Source: Siphonodentalium dalli (Eukaryota > Mollusca > Scaphopoda > Gadilida > Siphonodentaliidae). Taken from it: 64,000 nucleotides of DNA. A program made the translations under genes and the position numbers. The notes beneath the pieces are model-generated. The model did no database searches and was not told the DNA's origin. It saw only the letters and a program-made list of their open reading frames with translations. Shown in pieces: positions 18,253 through 32,800 of the stretch. Within the stretch, counting starts at the first letter, position 1. Each line of letters begins with the position of its first letter. The stretch covers positions 44,846,989 to 44,910,988 of the forward strand of contig CP136064.1 in NCBI GenBank assembly GCA_032622095.1. The letters run 5' to 3'.

Positions 18253-19212
18253 CGCATCATTATAGGAGGCCCTTTTCATATTTATTATTTATTTGCGCTT
18301 AAGTGCAAATCATTTTCACTTAAGCACAAATCATTTTCACTTAAGCACAAATCATTTGCACTTAAGCACAAATATCTGTCTATCAATTTATTTGCGCTTA
18401 AGTGTAAATCATTTGCACTTAAGTGTAAATCATTTGCGGTCAAGCACAAATCCCTAATACTCCCTTACTTCCCTCTATATTGTGAAGATTGAGTCCATCT
18501 CATAGTATATTATTATGAGCCCATAGTAGTACCCCATACAGACTAAAAAATTTAAGCAAAAAATATATTTCCATATGCATATCAGCATCTCTGTCCCTAG
18601 TGTCCCAAGAATTGGTGCCTCACTCCCAGAGATCTACTATATTTTATAAAAGGGACATCTCCTGCACACATATATACCATTCCCATCATGACCATAAAAT
18701 GGAATTAGGGGTTACTGGGGGCTTGCTTCCCTCATATGGTGTACTTATTGACTTGAAATAGGGGAAAAAGCCCTATTTTCAAATCACCATCCCTGGATTC
18801 CCTGCCCCAAGAATTTGTGTCTCCATCCCAGAGATCTAGTATATTTTATAAAAGAGACACACCGTGCACAGATCTATACCATTTCCATGGTCATAAAAAG
18901 GGAATTTGAGGGATTGCTTCCCTCATATGGCAGGCATATATAGACTTGAGTGATGTGTTTAGGCCTGTGTCATTTAAAATTAATTCAGGGGTGGAATCAA
19001 TGCATATGAATTTTTATTTGCGCTTAAGCACAAATCGTTTTGAGCTTAAGCGTAAATATGATCCATGCGCCAATGAGTTGCGAATTAAGCATAAATATTT
19101 GCGCTTTAGCGCAAATAATGGAAGTATTATTAATATTTGAACTTAAGTGTAAATATTTGCACTTAAGCGAGAATAAGGAATAAATGTGAAAATAGCCTCC
19201 CATACATCATAG
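18253..19212. mobile_element. TIR element with CTTAAG minisatellite arms
   Basis: Terminal repeats of about 45 bp: TATAGGAGGC(C)CTTTTCATATTTATT and its inverse at 19170-19212. Each arm carries an array of a roughly 20-bp CACTTAAGCACAAATCATTT unit (18294-18455; 19016-19170). Inside are two direct copies of a segment of about 170-200 bp (18588-18770; 18788-18955), each with AGAGATCTA(C/G)TATATTTTAT. Confidence 0.72.
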
Positions 19213-19320
19213 GGCCTACCCTAGTTGGGTTCATAATCTAGAAAATTAATATGCAGTGTGTTTGTTGTAAATATTTCTTGTCAAACTCTCCAACTATTTT
19301 TTTTTATTTTTTTAAACCAC
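19213..19320. repeat. Right arm of the large inverted repeat, part 2
   Basis: Complement of about 15957-16066. Continuing from 17700, it shows that 17700-19212 is inserted material. Confidence 0.68.
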
Positions 19321-19325
19321 ATTTT

Positions 19326-20611
19326 AGCTCAATTTTACTTTGTAAAGTTTGAGCTATTGCCATGGCTTGGTATCCGTCGTCTGTGTGTGTGAGGGTGCGC
19401 GTGTGTGTGTGATTCGTCAACAATTTCCTTTAGCACGGGCTACAGGTCGTACCTTTGGTCGGATCATTATGAAATTTGTCATGGGCGTTGACATGTAGAT
19501 GGGAACGAGTCATTTTGGGGTCATTTGGCAAAAAAACATGGCTGCCAGTGGCCATCTTGGATTTTACTTTTTGCATGACTAAATCCTTTGGCACGGGCTA
19601 CAGATCGTACTTTTGGTCGGATCATCATGAATTTTGTCATGGATGTTAACAATGACATGTCGATGGGAACGAGTCATTTTGGGGTCATTCGGCCAAAAAA
19701 CATGGCCACCAGAAGCCATCTTGGATTTCAAAATTCAATCCATTAGCACGGGCTACAGGCCATCATCACGAAATTTGTCATGGATGTTAATATTGAGATG
19801 TAGATGGGAACGAGTCAATTTGGGGTCATTTGGCTGAAAAACATGGCCCCAGCAGCCATCTTGGATTTTACTCTTTGCATGACTAAATCATTTGGCACAG
19901 GCTACAGGTCGTACCTTTAATCGGTTCATCATGAAATTTGTCACGGATGTTGACAATGACATGTAGATGGGAACGAGTCATTTTGGGGTCATTCGGCCAA
20001 AAAAACATGGCTGTCTGTAGCCATCTTGGATTTTACTCTTTGTATGACTAAATCCTTTGACACAGGCTACATGTCGTATCTTTGGTCGGATCATCATGAA
20101 ATTTGTCATGGATGTTAACATTGACATTTGGGAACGAGTCATTTTGGGGTCATTCAGCAAAAAAACATGGCCGTCAGCAGCCATCTTGGATTTTACTCTT
20201 TGCATGACCAAATCCTTTGGTACGGGCTACAGGTCGTACCTTGGTCGGATGATCATGAAATTTGTCATGAATGTTAATATTGAGATGTAGATGGGAACGA
20301 GTCATTTTGGTGTCATTCGGCCATAAAACATGGCCGCCAGCAGCCATCTTGGATTTTACTCTTTGCATGACTTAATTAATCCTTTGGCACACCCTACAGT
20401 CCACTTCCCTCATCCGGAGCTATCAAATGTTTTTGAATTTCATTGGAAAACATAGCCATTAGCAACAATCTTGGATTTTACTTTATATATCTCTTCATGT
20501 TGATAATCCAGTATTACTTAGACCTTTCAACTTTCCTAATCGCTCCATTGACTGTAACACATGAAATTATTCCCTTTCCAAGTTGAGCTACAGTGTCATT
20601 GACACTTTCAT
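19326..20611. mobile_element. Helentron/HINE-like element 2, directly upstream of SDHB
   Basis: AGCTCAATTTTACTTTG at the left; AAGTTGAGCTACAGTG plus the AGTGTCATTGACACT hairpin at the right. About seven to eight internal units. It ends 189 bp before the SDHB start codon, so it forms much of the immediate upstream region. Confidence 0.78.
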
Positions 20612-20799
20612 TTAAAACCCATCACGACCTTGTGTCTGGGATTTTTTTTTTTAATAATACTTTTCAGAAACCTGTAACCTACCACCTTGGGTTTTAGTCA
20701 ATTTTATTTCGTAACACTAGGCTTGCAACAAGCGTGTTGTTTTAGTCAACTCAACTCAACGGAGTCGAAGTCGAGTACGCCAATTTCAGCCGCGACGCA

Positions 20800-20865
20800 A
20801 TGGCGACGAGCAGGAATCTAGCGAAGATTTTGGCGTCTACAAAGAATGCTGTTGCTTTAATTCAA
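20800..20865 (+). CDS. SDHB: SDHB exon 1 (mitochondrial leader)
   Basis: Twenty-two codons from ATGGCG to a GTACAT donor, phase 0. Rich in Ala, Ser, Lys, Asn and Leu with no acidic residue, as expected of a matrix-targeting sequence. The donor lacks the usual +5 G, so it is weaker than the others. Confidence 0.85.
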
Positions 20866-23800
20866 GTACATATGATGCATTTTATAATCTTTACTTACTG
20901 ATAATGCCTTCGACCACAGGTGTATTTATAATGAACTGATGGATCTTTGTTGATTCGTTGTAAACAGCCTTTTTGTTTATGGGTTACTACGACCTTGACC
21001 GCTTCACCGATGTCAAGACTCAATGTAGTTCAGTAAACTAAACGAAAACACCTTAACGAGCAAAGCTCTGGTTTCCGTTTAGTTTCTTAACACCAAAATG
21101 CATTCTCCATAATGTATTTGGATATTGGAAAGATGAAATTTTATGCCTTTGACCTGACTTGGACGAAACAAATGGGGTAAACTTGTCAACTAATACGTAT
21201 AGTCGTATATATTATATACAAAGATCAAGCCGATTGGCCGACTTATATGATTTTGAGAGCGAAATAACAAACATCGAAAAGTGTAAACAAACCCGATTCC
21301 CCAGTCAAATTGACTGTGGCCTAGATATTTTACAACGCTGACACCCTGAAATAAACACCCAAATATAACGCAAAATTCAAACAATTCGTAACGGAGTCTT
21401 ACCCTGATCGATAGAGAATACATGTAATCGTGCAAATATATTGTTCTAAACAGCACACACACACTTTAATTCGCAATTAAGAAGGTATTTATCGAAGCAT
21501 AATTTGTGTTTACATCAGACTAATTTAAGCACGTGACATTTTGGTTGTTACAATTTCAGGAATACGGGTCAAATGCGGCTCAGTCGGATACGAAACGAAC
21601 ACCGGTAAACACGAGTGTCATAACTTGATTCAGTCTTTGTGTGATACACTCCGTCATATTTAGTTTGTAATTTTCTTTGACGTCAACGCGGGAATGCGTA
21701 TTGTAGCATATTAACCCATGGTTAGGGCATATTGATATGCTTATTAAAGCAAACTGTTTATACATACACGGCATGCATAAATTTGTGAAACAGATATATG
21801 CTTTGCAAAAGTTCTTGGTCACTGCAACATACCATTTTAACTCATTCAGTGCCGGTGACGTATAATGTCGTTTATATACATATATACGTCGCCCGAAAAG
21901 CGCCAACCATTTGCCGGCGACGTACGTCGCCCAGAACATCTCGTTTAAAGCATGATCTACTGTGTGAAAAACTCATAATTTAATTATTGGTGTACATGTT
22001 TAAAACACTGCGGATTACAAGTTCCATCTTGGCAGAAATTTCATCGGGGGAGGGGGTGAGGGTGTGTGATGTGTTTATACGCGCATGCGCAGATCCGACT
22101 TGTAAACCATGGCGTAGCTGAGCATATCTCCGTTCAAAGGACGTATCGTGCAGCTCCGTCAGTTGAGGCATTCGGGATATATAGAGCCTGAAATCTGCAA
22201 GACTGTCAGCGAGTAAATAAATACATTTTTCATTTTTTTGTTTTGTTTTGTTTTGTTTTTTTTGGCAGCCTTTGCATGACTATTTTTTTTTATCACGTAA
22301 CGGACCAAAATAACATTCGATCACGTTTTCAATAATCTGGCAGACATAACTACTCAATATTGATTCATCTTATTAGACGTTATGTTGTTTTGTGTGTATT
22401 TTTTCCTTAAAAAAATAGTTCTGCAAATTATGGAAATGAAAAAAATGTGTGAGGTAGTCCGTACCGGCAGTATATATATACACGTTATTGAAACATAAAA
22501 GTATAAAACATCTGTACTCAGTCTTCGTTGTTCTCGCACACGGCCATATTCACACACTTACCACTTGACAAACTCCAGCCCAAACTCCGGGCAGAGTTAT
22601 CTCCCATCGCTCCGCTGAGATACTATACTGTCATAATGACATTAATTGGTTAGAAATTCTTACGTGTTTTAGTTCTTGTTTTAGGATTAAAATTGTCTAT
22701 GTCTGGCTCATTCATATTGTTCTTATATATCAATACCGAAAGATAGTGCTGTACCGATTATTGGCATCGGCTATCCGATCGGGACGACATATGTGATGTC
22801 GGCAAGATATCGGTATCGGCAAAATTTAGTCTCCTGACCGATATTGTCAACCGATACATGTCGCGTCCTTTGTGAACATTGTTACACCAATTCCGGCTTT
22901 AATATTAAATAAATGACGGGTATTTCTTTTTAAAATAGCAACTGTCTTATGTACGGGTCAGCCCCCCCCATCACATACGTGATATACAATGATGACAACA
23001 TCGACAGGAGACTGCTGGTACTCTCATGACCAAAATAAACATTTCAAAAGGTACCGTAGTTCCGTATGCTTATAATAATTAAAGTTAAAACATAAACTAT
23101 ACAATTAAAATTACCTGCGAGTGCCGAGTAGCATATGTTGAAAGCAAATAACTGACACCCCTGGTGTTAGCTTGAGAATGGAATCTTCCTATGACGAATC
23201 AGACTGATGTATCATAAGTGACGTGCATGTATTCACGTGGGTGTGAAATTAATTCCGCGCCACGTGCGACAGTAACTTGTCACATGGTTATTATCTGCAA
23301 GACGGGTGCCGGGCATGCAGTAATATCAAACGATTATTTGCATGCATTTGATGTCATCGAGTAGGAATTAATCTCTAATAAGCCACGTGTTGACAGATGA
23401 CACAGTGAACTAAAAATCACAGTGTTTATATAAATAGACGAGTCACACTTGACCAGTTTGCATTAAAGTCACCGTAGTCACGGTAGTCGTTACTCGCTAT
23501 TCCTCGTTAGGCCTTTTTAGAAACATCACGTGTTGACAAAATTTAAGTGCGTGCATGTTTAAAGTGCCCTTGATTCAAATTGATTGATGTACTGGTATAT
23601 ACGATGACTGAAGATGGGGCGACTAACTTGTTTGATGGAACCATCCGAACCAATCAGAGTGCTCTATGGGCGGGATTTGTATGTGCTGTCATGGGCAGAG
23701 CAAATCACGTCAACAATTTATGCGGGACATTGTAGGTGTTATTAAACGCAAGTTCAACTTCTGAAATTGAGTTTGGAAAATTGAAATTGAGTTCCTTTGA

Positions 23801-26800
23801 GTCATCTTTGAGAATGCCAGCCCTGCCCTTAATGGAGCCCCACGCAAGCACACAGGTATAGTGTGGGAACTTTGTCAATTTATCAATTATACCAAAAACT
23901 TAATTATGTCGACCTTTTCCACATAAATATACAATGCAGAAAACAGTAAATAAACTGTCAATTAAAACATAATAAAAGAAACACGTCGTCGGCATCAATT
24001 GGCGCTACTGTTCTATCGATATGATGGGTTGGTTAAAGAACTCAACATTCCACATTTTTATCCGATTTGATAGCCGGAAAATAACACCTGGTTCGTTCCG
24101 CATTCCGGCTATAGTTTTGAAATCGTACAAAAAATGAGAAAACGTGATGTGTTTTGGAAACAAGAAAACGCTGTAAATGTTCAATAAATGAAAGTATTGT
24201 CAACTATCCGCCAGCCAACAATAAATGGAAGATACATATCAAACGGTAATATGACTCAATAATCTAGAAAGTTGTATTTAGAAAATTTCATTGATCAATT
24301 TGATGGATCACATGATTAGACCCTAAGAAATGAAACTCAGTATGCATCCTGATGCTCAAAATACTGAGTTCATATTATGGAACTAGACTCAATGCCAAAT
24401 CCGAAATGAGGGTTGATTTGAACAGCAACTAATGTCTTAGTCTGTGGACTCGACTATTCTATCAGAGCTAATCACTCTCGAATAGCTTTGCTCTGATTAT
24501 AAACATATAAACATCACGTTTACAGACTACTAATGTCTATGTTTATGTAACAGAACGAGAGAGAGAAGTGCGGGAGTCGCACCGAAAATTGGCAGTATGC
24601 GGAATCCCAAGCCGGTCACTATCCAAGGACTAACAGTCTAACCGAGCTCGACGTCGGCACATTTCAAAGACATAGTGCCACCTTTCAAGTATAAATATAC
24701 AACGACGTCGCAATGTGTTCAAATCTGCAGTGCCGACAATTTGTAGAATATACAACGACCCGACGAGAAACCATGCTGCATCATCAAATGAACTGCCGTC
24801 TGTTTGCAACATAATTTATTAATTATATTAGTAGTACTCATGTTATTGGAATCTCTTTGATATGCGATTAAAGGATGTTAAACACCTCGGATGTAGATTA
24901 AACTGTGTAAAACAAACACGGTATTCAATAATACCCCCGTGCATTTTCTGACGTCGGAAATAAATAACGCAGATTAATCTACGATGGAATGGTAGTCGAT
25001 TATCGGATTTATCAACGGTTCATCGATTATACGATTAATCGTGGCACCCCTATCATTGTCACGATTTATACATAAATGCACACCATGTGCAATTATGAAA
25101 TTATGTATAGATAGATGCACACTGGACTACTACTACTACCTGTAGTACTAGCACCAGTTTGTTCTTGTCACGCTGATGATGATATAAATATTATATGTAT
25201 GTTACATATTAAATGTATATCGTAATAGTGTGATCGATAATAGTAATCATAATGACTAGATGCACAGCAGTCTCAGAAATGTTGCCGTAAATAATCGATA
25301 TCTGCTTCAATTCGAAACTATTTTTCTTCCGAAGTTCTGATAAAGCCTTAAAGGCATAAAATTTGTTTAGCACATGTGGCATGCAAGACTGGTGTGCAGT
25401 TACAATGTTACATGTATGTATACAGCAATGCATACCATGTGAATCTGTATAAAATGTTACAACAAAATGACCCCATCAGCTCCAGTTACCTCAACAAAAT
25501 TTCACAAAAGCTGTTACCCAAATTAGTGTATTAACCCTTTGAACCCTGGCTCCCCACAACGATCGACACCCTGACCCTGGGCTCCCGGCGACGTCTTTAT
25601 ACGGACCCTCACACCGGATATAGTAATTCGTGACGTCATATTGACAGTTCGCCGATTCGTAACATTTAGCTGACATGAATGATTAAAAGGTTACTAAAAT
25701 GCGTGCATTTGTAAGCAATAGAGTTATTCACCCTGAACTTCTGTCAATAGACGTCATCTAGACAGTCTAGAATGCTAAAAGTCAAATCCCAAGTCGCGCA
25801 AAGGTCAAGGTCAAGTTGGCGGACGATTCATTCAATATCCAACTTTCTGCATTTTGCGTACCCGGTAGCCTGTTGATTCACGATTCATCCACTTCCGGTT
25901 GGAGGGTCCGTATAGAGCTGATCCGTGGGCTCCCAGTGGTATTTTTGTCCCCCGACGTTTCCGTCGGAGGACTATAGAAATGACCCTCGTCCGTCCGTCC
26001 GTGCGTCCGTGCGTCCGTGTGTCCGTGCGTCCGAGATTGGGTACCTTCATGGTGTAATCAACTCCTCCTACAGTTTTAAACGTAGAGATTTGAAACTCTG
26101 GGATATTGTTCCTAACATGTTGGTGATTTGCAACATCTATAAAGCTAATCAAAAATATAATTTTTTCCATATTTTTGGGGGGGTTTTCGACTTAGAAAAT
26201 TTGGAACATTTTTGCCTTTTGGATGAGATTGGGTACCTTCATGGTGTAATCAACTCCTCCTACAGTTTTAAATGTAGAGATTTGAAACTCTGGGATATTG
26301 TTCCTAACATGTTGGTGATTTGCAACATCTATATAGCTAATCAAAAATATCATTTTTTCCATATTTTTGGGGGGTTTTCGACTTAGAAAATTTTGAACAT
26401 TTTTGCCTTTTGGATGAGATTGGGTACCTTCATGGTGTAATCAACTCCTCCTACAGTTTTAAATGTAGAGATTTGAAACTCTGGGATATTGTTCCTAACA
26501 TGTTGGTGATTTGCAACATCTATATAGCTAATACAAAAATATCATTTTTTTCGTGTTTGCATGCATTTGTTCATCGGGTTGTTTTGTCCAAGAAATTTTG
26601 CGGTGGTTTGCAACATCTATATACTGTATAACATTGTTGCAAATAGTATCCTACAAACAAATCCAATCATGAAGTTTACCACTCGAGTCGGGGGACATGT
26701 GGTCTGCGACCTTTTATTTATATTGTGGCCAGTGTTTAGATGTATGTTGTTGTTTATGTTCAAGTGGTGTCACATTTCTGAAACTTTAGATGTACGTTCC

Positions 26801-29800
26801 CCATGGACCACTGATTATTTTACGATCTGGTTATTTTGCCACGTGGTCACTCCCTGGTAACAGTTGCTAGGCATCTACCCGATATTGAAAGTAAAATACA
26901 ATTATAGCTTTTACGGTCGTAATTCAGCCCAAGGAAATGGCGATTTTGATGCAGTCCACACCCTATTGTGAAATTTGAGATATATCTGGCCAGAAGTCTG
27001 ATCCTAACTTGTATTTAAGGGTAGCAACAGTTGCTAAGCAAATACTTCAAATGATCGAATGACACCATTGCCCTGTGAATCTAATTGTATTATGCCCCAA
27101 TAAAGGCCCAATTTAGACATTCTTGGCATGCACATGCTGATGGTTATGTTCTAATGGTGCTACAGGTATGAAATTATACAGGTATGTTCCCATGGGCCAC
27201 TGTGTATTTTTTTAGAACGGTATACTTTGCCACACTATCATTCCCTGGTAACGGTTTCTAAGCAACTACCCGGAACTGAAAGTATAATGCAATTATAGCT
27301 TATAGTGTATAATTCCGCGCTAAGAAACGACATTTTCTATGCAGTCAATACCCTATTGTGAAACTGGAGATACATCAGGTCAGAAGATTGAACCTACATG
27401 TAGTTTGTATTTATTATTTAACGGTATCAATGGTTGCTAAGCATATAGCCCAAGTTATCGAATGACACCACTTCCCTGTGCATTCAATGGCATTACGTCC
27501 CGTTTTAGACATCGCCTATATGCCACGGTGGTGGTCATGTTCAAATGGTGCCACGAGTCTTAAACTTTACATAATTGCTCAATAATGCACAATTTGACCA
27601 CGTGTTTGTAATGTGCACGCGCAAGTAGATCGGACTAGATGGTATTGTGACCATGCAACCCATTTCCAAAGTACTACTCTGGTGCAATGTCAAAACGTGC
27701 AGCTGTATAACGCAAATTTATGTACTATGGAGATCCTTGATGTGATTGTATCATTTCACAAAAATCCATACATTTATCATTTTATCCTATGCGCATGCGC
27801 GAACAAATCGACTCAAATAAGAAACTGCGTGAGCCTTCCTCACATATGACAGAACACTGATTATGTATGCAATACTAATTTAAACCAAAAAGAGTGATCG
27901 AAATGGTGTCTTTCTACAATCCTGGGAACCGCGCAACACTGTAGAGCTTTACCCGAATCGCTTCAAATAATGTACGTTTGTTGAATTCTGCGCTGTGCGC
28001 ATGCACATGTTTTTCTACCCCAACTAGTCGGCAACAAACTCATACACATGCACTCATGGCACTGCTGAAGTTCTTTGGGATCATTTACATAGATATAAGT
28101 TGATATACCAATGGTTATAACATGTACACACATGCTACATAGGTTTATGATGCCACTGAATGCTGCTGGCCGCTTTAGCGCCCATTTGGGTGTATGAACG
28201 TTTTCTGGCTGGCCGTTTTTGCGGCCAGTCGGGTTCAAAGGGTTAAAGGTACTCAATCCGATCAGATGGTCCCCATATCATCAAGATACAACAATATTTC
28301 TTCAAAATAAGCTTTAGTTTATATCAGAATCGATTAATTACAACAAAATAATGCTATAAACCATTGTCAACTATGGTATAAAATTTCCCAAAATGTGTTA
28401 TATATCAACACGTTGTTCAACAAAATATGGCCCTATTATCACTTGAGTATCCCAAAATTTGGCCGTATTACCACTTGATTTTAGAGATATCCTTCCTCAG
28501 GCCACAAATAAATGCTCATCTCAAGAAATAAAAAATTAAAAAAAATTATATCTGATGACTCTGAGGCCTGTTTTATACGACGTGTAATACATGTGTAACG
28601 TTAACTCGTCAACACGAGTTTTTAACGTTTGATTTATATGACGTGTTAACTAGGGGTGCCACGATTAATCGTATAATCGATGAACCGTTGATAAAGCCGA
28701 TAATCGATTACCATTTCCATAGTCGATTAATCTGCGTTATTTAATATTTCAGATGTCGGAAAATGCCGGGTATTATTGAATACGGTGTTTCTTTTACACA
28801 GTTTAATCTACAACCGAAGGGTTAACAACCTTTGATCGCATATCAATTTAATCAAAGAGATTCCGACAACATGAGTACTACTAACTTATGTTGCAAACAC
28901 TCGGCAGTTCATTTGATGATGCGACATGGTTACTCTTCGGCCCATTGTATATTCTAAAAATCGGTGGCACTGCAGCTTTGAACTTATGGCGACGTCGTTG
29001 TATATAAATTTAAACTATGACGCTATGGCTTTGAAATGTGCCGACTGTCACCTTAGATGTTACTAATACAGGTTATCGTGTATCATACTTAACTTGTTCT
29101 AAGTCCTGTAATTTGCGGGTTGGGGGCACACGTTTGTGATTGTTAACCACGCACTGGATGCTTGATGAAACTTATAGTTTCTAACTTTCCTACTTTTATA
29201 TTGTTTTATATTTTATATGTATGTTTGGCTATTCGTAACTGTAATCAATCGCAACGTTCGTTCAAATGAACTCACAAAAATTATAATCATAACATCGCCG
29301 AGAACTGTGGTGGTATTCAATACATTGTGTTCATTGGTCATTAACAGTGGTTTATGATGCACTTTATTAATGTAAAAAATTACATCAGCCGATGCCACAA
29401 TCAGCGACAGTGCATTTAACCAGCCCCCAGCCAATAGGCCATATTACGGAAATCTTCCACTGAAGTTATTAGGTACGATTAATCGATTATAGTCGATTAT
29501 TGACAACCGATTATCGATTATCAAAATCAATAATCGTGGCACCTCTAGTGTTAACTTTACACGTGTAATCTAGACTTAACTGGCATAAACAGACTATGGA
29601 TTGCGGTTTGACAGTTTCGCATCGGAATCATCAACACGTTGTTATATGGTACATATTAATTTTAGGCCTTCTATTGTATTTCATTCACGGTTCTTAAATG
29701 CATTGTGTGAAGTGTGATTTTGCCTTCAAAAGTTCAAATGCCAAATGATCAAAAATGCACCAATGAGTATATATGAGTATATATGTTGATATGAGAAAGA

Positions 29801-32800
29801 CATATACTAAATTGTGCAGTATACAATTCCGACAAAGGATTTGGAAGCATAATTAGGCAGCAGTACTTGGTTACAATATCATAAAACAGCATCCCATCTG
29901 CAGAGTATTGCAATTATTGCTCACAAATCATTATTTACCAACCATCCTACGATCCCAAGGTCAAAATGAAACAACAATACAGTACAGCCCGACCAAAACA
30001 AGTTGTCATAACTCTTCTGCGCATGTGCGATCGCCTTGGGGCTCAAAATGGGGTGAAATATTATGCATATTGTGTTCCGTTACTCGTGTCATACCCGTCG
30101 TATAAATCAGCGACGCGTAATTGACGAACAAGTGATGAGTTACGCTTCCAGGCCAGTCGTGTAATACGTTGACACGTGTAATGACGAATTTCGACGAGTA
30201 TCGTGGTTTTATACGACGTCGTGTAATACATGATCAATTGCCGACTGTCTTATTTCACCAGGAAAATAGCCAGTTATACACGTGTATCACACGTCGTAGA
30301 AAACAGGCCTAAGCTTTGATGGGTGGTTTCCTCGACTCGAATATATAATTTTTTACCCCCGAAGCCAAAGAAATAGTAATTTGATATATATAACTATAGA
30401 TTATGATACCATCTGAGCTGAAGTTTCAAGGATTGTCTGTGACACTCCCGGATTGGCATGGCAATTCCGCAAATACGGATAACCCCTAATTTCTACAAGA
30501 TTCAACAAAACCCCGCATTGAAAATCCCAAAAAACGATGTTATTTTATTTTTCGAATATTTGTGCATGTGCGAGGGATTCACCATGACAGTTATTTCTTT
30601 ATTTCCTGTACTGTGAATACCACACATTAACATTCACAGAATGTAGTGTCTGTAACTTTTGATGTTCCCTCTGATTGAAGACTGAACAGTGGTGAACTGT
30701 GACTGACTGCTATTTATTGATGGTTGTGTATTTAAGCAGTACTATGCACAAATACCATGCCTGGAAGTAAAAAAATACCAGTAAATGTGGCACAATTTAC
30801 CACCCGACAGCATGTTATGTCGCCACTTCTGATGCGGCGTCCTTTGATATCGCAGCCGACGTTTGGCGGTCATCTTCAAAGAGTTCGGTGTGCCTTTAAT
30901 GTCGTGTCACGGCCTTGCCATTGTTTATGTATTATGTTTAACTGTAAATGTATGTTCCTATGGATCTGTAATTAACTATCATTATATCCAAAATGGACGA
31001 CGTGCATGGGACTGCATCTATATTTCTTTTTTCAAATTTCATACTGTAAAACGCTCACCATTATTGATAATTATTGACAAAGTCACAAAGTTCGCGGAAT
31101 GTTCAAAGTTACTAGACAGTTAATCAGTAACAAGTTTGTGTCATCACTTATCAGTGCTACATACCTTACATTCTCCAAATTGGTAACGTATATACCCCCA
31201 CTTCCTACTGTGCTGCACAATGCACTCCGCGCACTTTGAATAACAAAACTAAAAGTACAGTAACAGGCAGCACAGCACGCACACACCGAAGCCCCGAAAT
31301 AAAATTAAGTGCTAAAATATGTCAAGTGACGCAATCGGTACACAATGGGATTTTCTGCAAAACTAACTATAGTCTGTTTTCAATAAGTATGCGACAATTC
31401 CACGATGCATGTTCACGGGGAACATTGATTGACTGAACAGATATTTTTTTAATTTCTCGTCCGCGCGAATAGCGTTGAGGCGGGCGTTTACCTGCCACGT
31501 AAATTTGAGTTTAAGTGGCCGATGACGTGCGGGGGCATCAGAATGACAAGCCTGCTGACTGACAGTTTATAACTGGATATAATGTAGTCATTGTAATTTC
31601 GAATTTATCATATCTTTACCTGGGTGCAATATAGGCTGCATATATAAACGATTAATCGACTAACCGTCGACTATAACGGTCGATTAGTCGATAGTCGTGG
31701 CAACCCTAATTTTTCTGAAGGTGAAATAATGATATGTATAAATATATTTAATTTTCTGCTTTTCTTTGTAACAGACAAGGAGCACCCAAACTGCGACTGC
31801 TGCTGCTGCTGCTCCACTCCTCAAGAAGTTCAAGATCTACAGATATGTAAGTGATAAACACATGTTATGTACACTGTACACTGTAGCACTTCACTCAGGA
31901 TTGCTTTTGGCTGAGTTTTACTTTAACAGGCTTACTACCAACCTTTCAAGGGGCTTCGTACAAGTTTACCACCTCTGCAAGTCCACAGATAAACCAGGGT
32001 TTCTTCTAGCCTGGTAAACGGACCCAGTTTTGGTGCTCAAAAAATAAATGACTATAAATAAAGAATTGTTTGAATCAATAATATGATTGCGTCAGCATGT
32101 ATGGACAACCCTTGACACATATAGTTTTACTTAAAGTAATTGACCACCTATAATGCGGTGTCACCCCGGTAATACCATGGTATTATATTATGCGATAACC
32201 TACCTGTATAGGGGTGCGAGATATCACCGGTGTATCGCGAATCAGAGTTCTACGATACACGCACCGGTTCCATAGCCAAAAAATCACGCATCGCGATACA
32301 CAATTTTGTTTATCTATTATCCATTATTTAAAATTGCTATATTCACGCCAGAGAATAAGAATTAAATACAACGGCACGCAAAGAAGCATGATCAAGTCGT
32401 TCTACTTCAAAGCGCCGATTAAATAGGTCAGCCACCTGTTCGTCGGGCGTGGGCGTTGTTGTTTTTGTGTAAAGATTGATATACCATTGTCATCGTTGGC
32501 ACACAGAAGAGTTCGTTCATAGAAATTATGTCGCCAAAAGGCTCAAAATGTATGTCATGCTAATCATTTGTCGTTCATCGGACTTGAACTGCATATTAGA
32601 GAATTAAATCATTCCCGTTAACAGTCACCGATACCCAATTGACATAAACGTGTCTCATCGCAAGACTTGTAGTAAACCGCGTCAATACAGACAGCGTTCC
32701 GAACTTCCGACGTGGTATTTTTGGATTACTCCCCCTGGACTGTATATGAATTAAACAACAAATGTGGTATGTTTTTGTACTTGAAAGTCGTGTAATCCCA

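Larger units (their letters stand above)
25535..28242. mobile_element. TTAA-flanked element with piggyBac-type ends, 2.7 kb, no transposase seen
   Basis: TTAA|CCCTTTGAACCC ... GGGTTCAAAGGG|TTAA: perfect 12-bp ends and intact TTAA at 25531-25534 and 28243-28246. The interior is filled with other repeats (25946-26560 and 26738-27560), so much of its length is probably nested insertion. Confidence 0.7.
28247..30420. mobile_element. Disrupted copy of the AGGTACTCAATCC MITE (outer shell of a nest)
   Basis: The left end AGGTACTCAATCCGATC abuts TTAA 28243-28246. Its right half resumes at 30311 with AGCTTTGATGGGTGG and GACTCGAAT, matching 3315-3350. Everything between 28564 and 30310 is inserted. 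Confidence 0.72.

Noticed and set aside
16321-20368. Many ORFs repeating FMMIRPK / VARAKGFSH-like peptides
   Set aside because: They are translations of the HINE tandem units. They shift frame between units and have no independent coding signal. The same applies to 44825-46269 and 47772-48496.
25925-26386. 153-codon + strand ORF with an internal peptide repeat
   Set aside because: The peptide repeat comes from the 191-bp DNA repeat; the third unit is in a different ORF. There is no start context or splice support.
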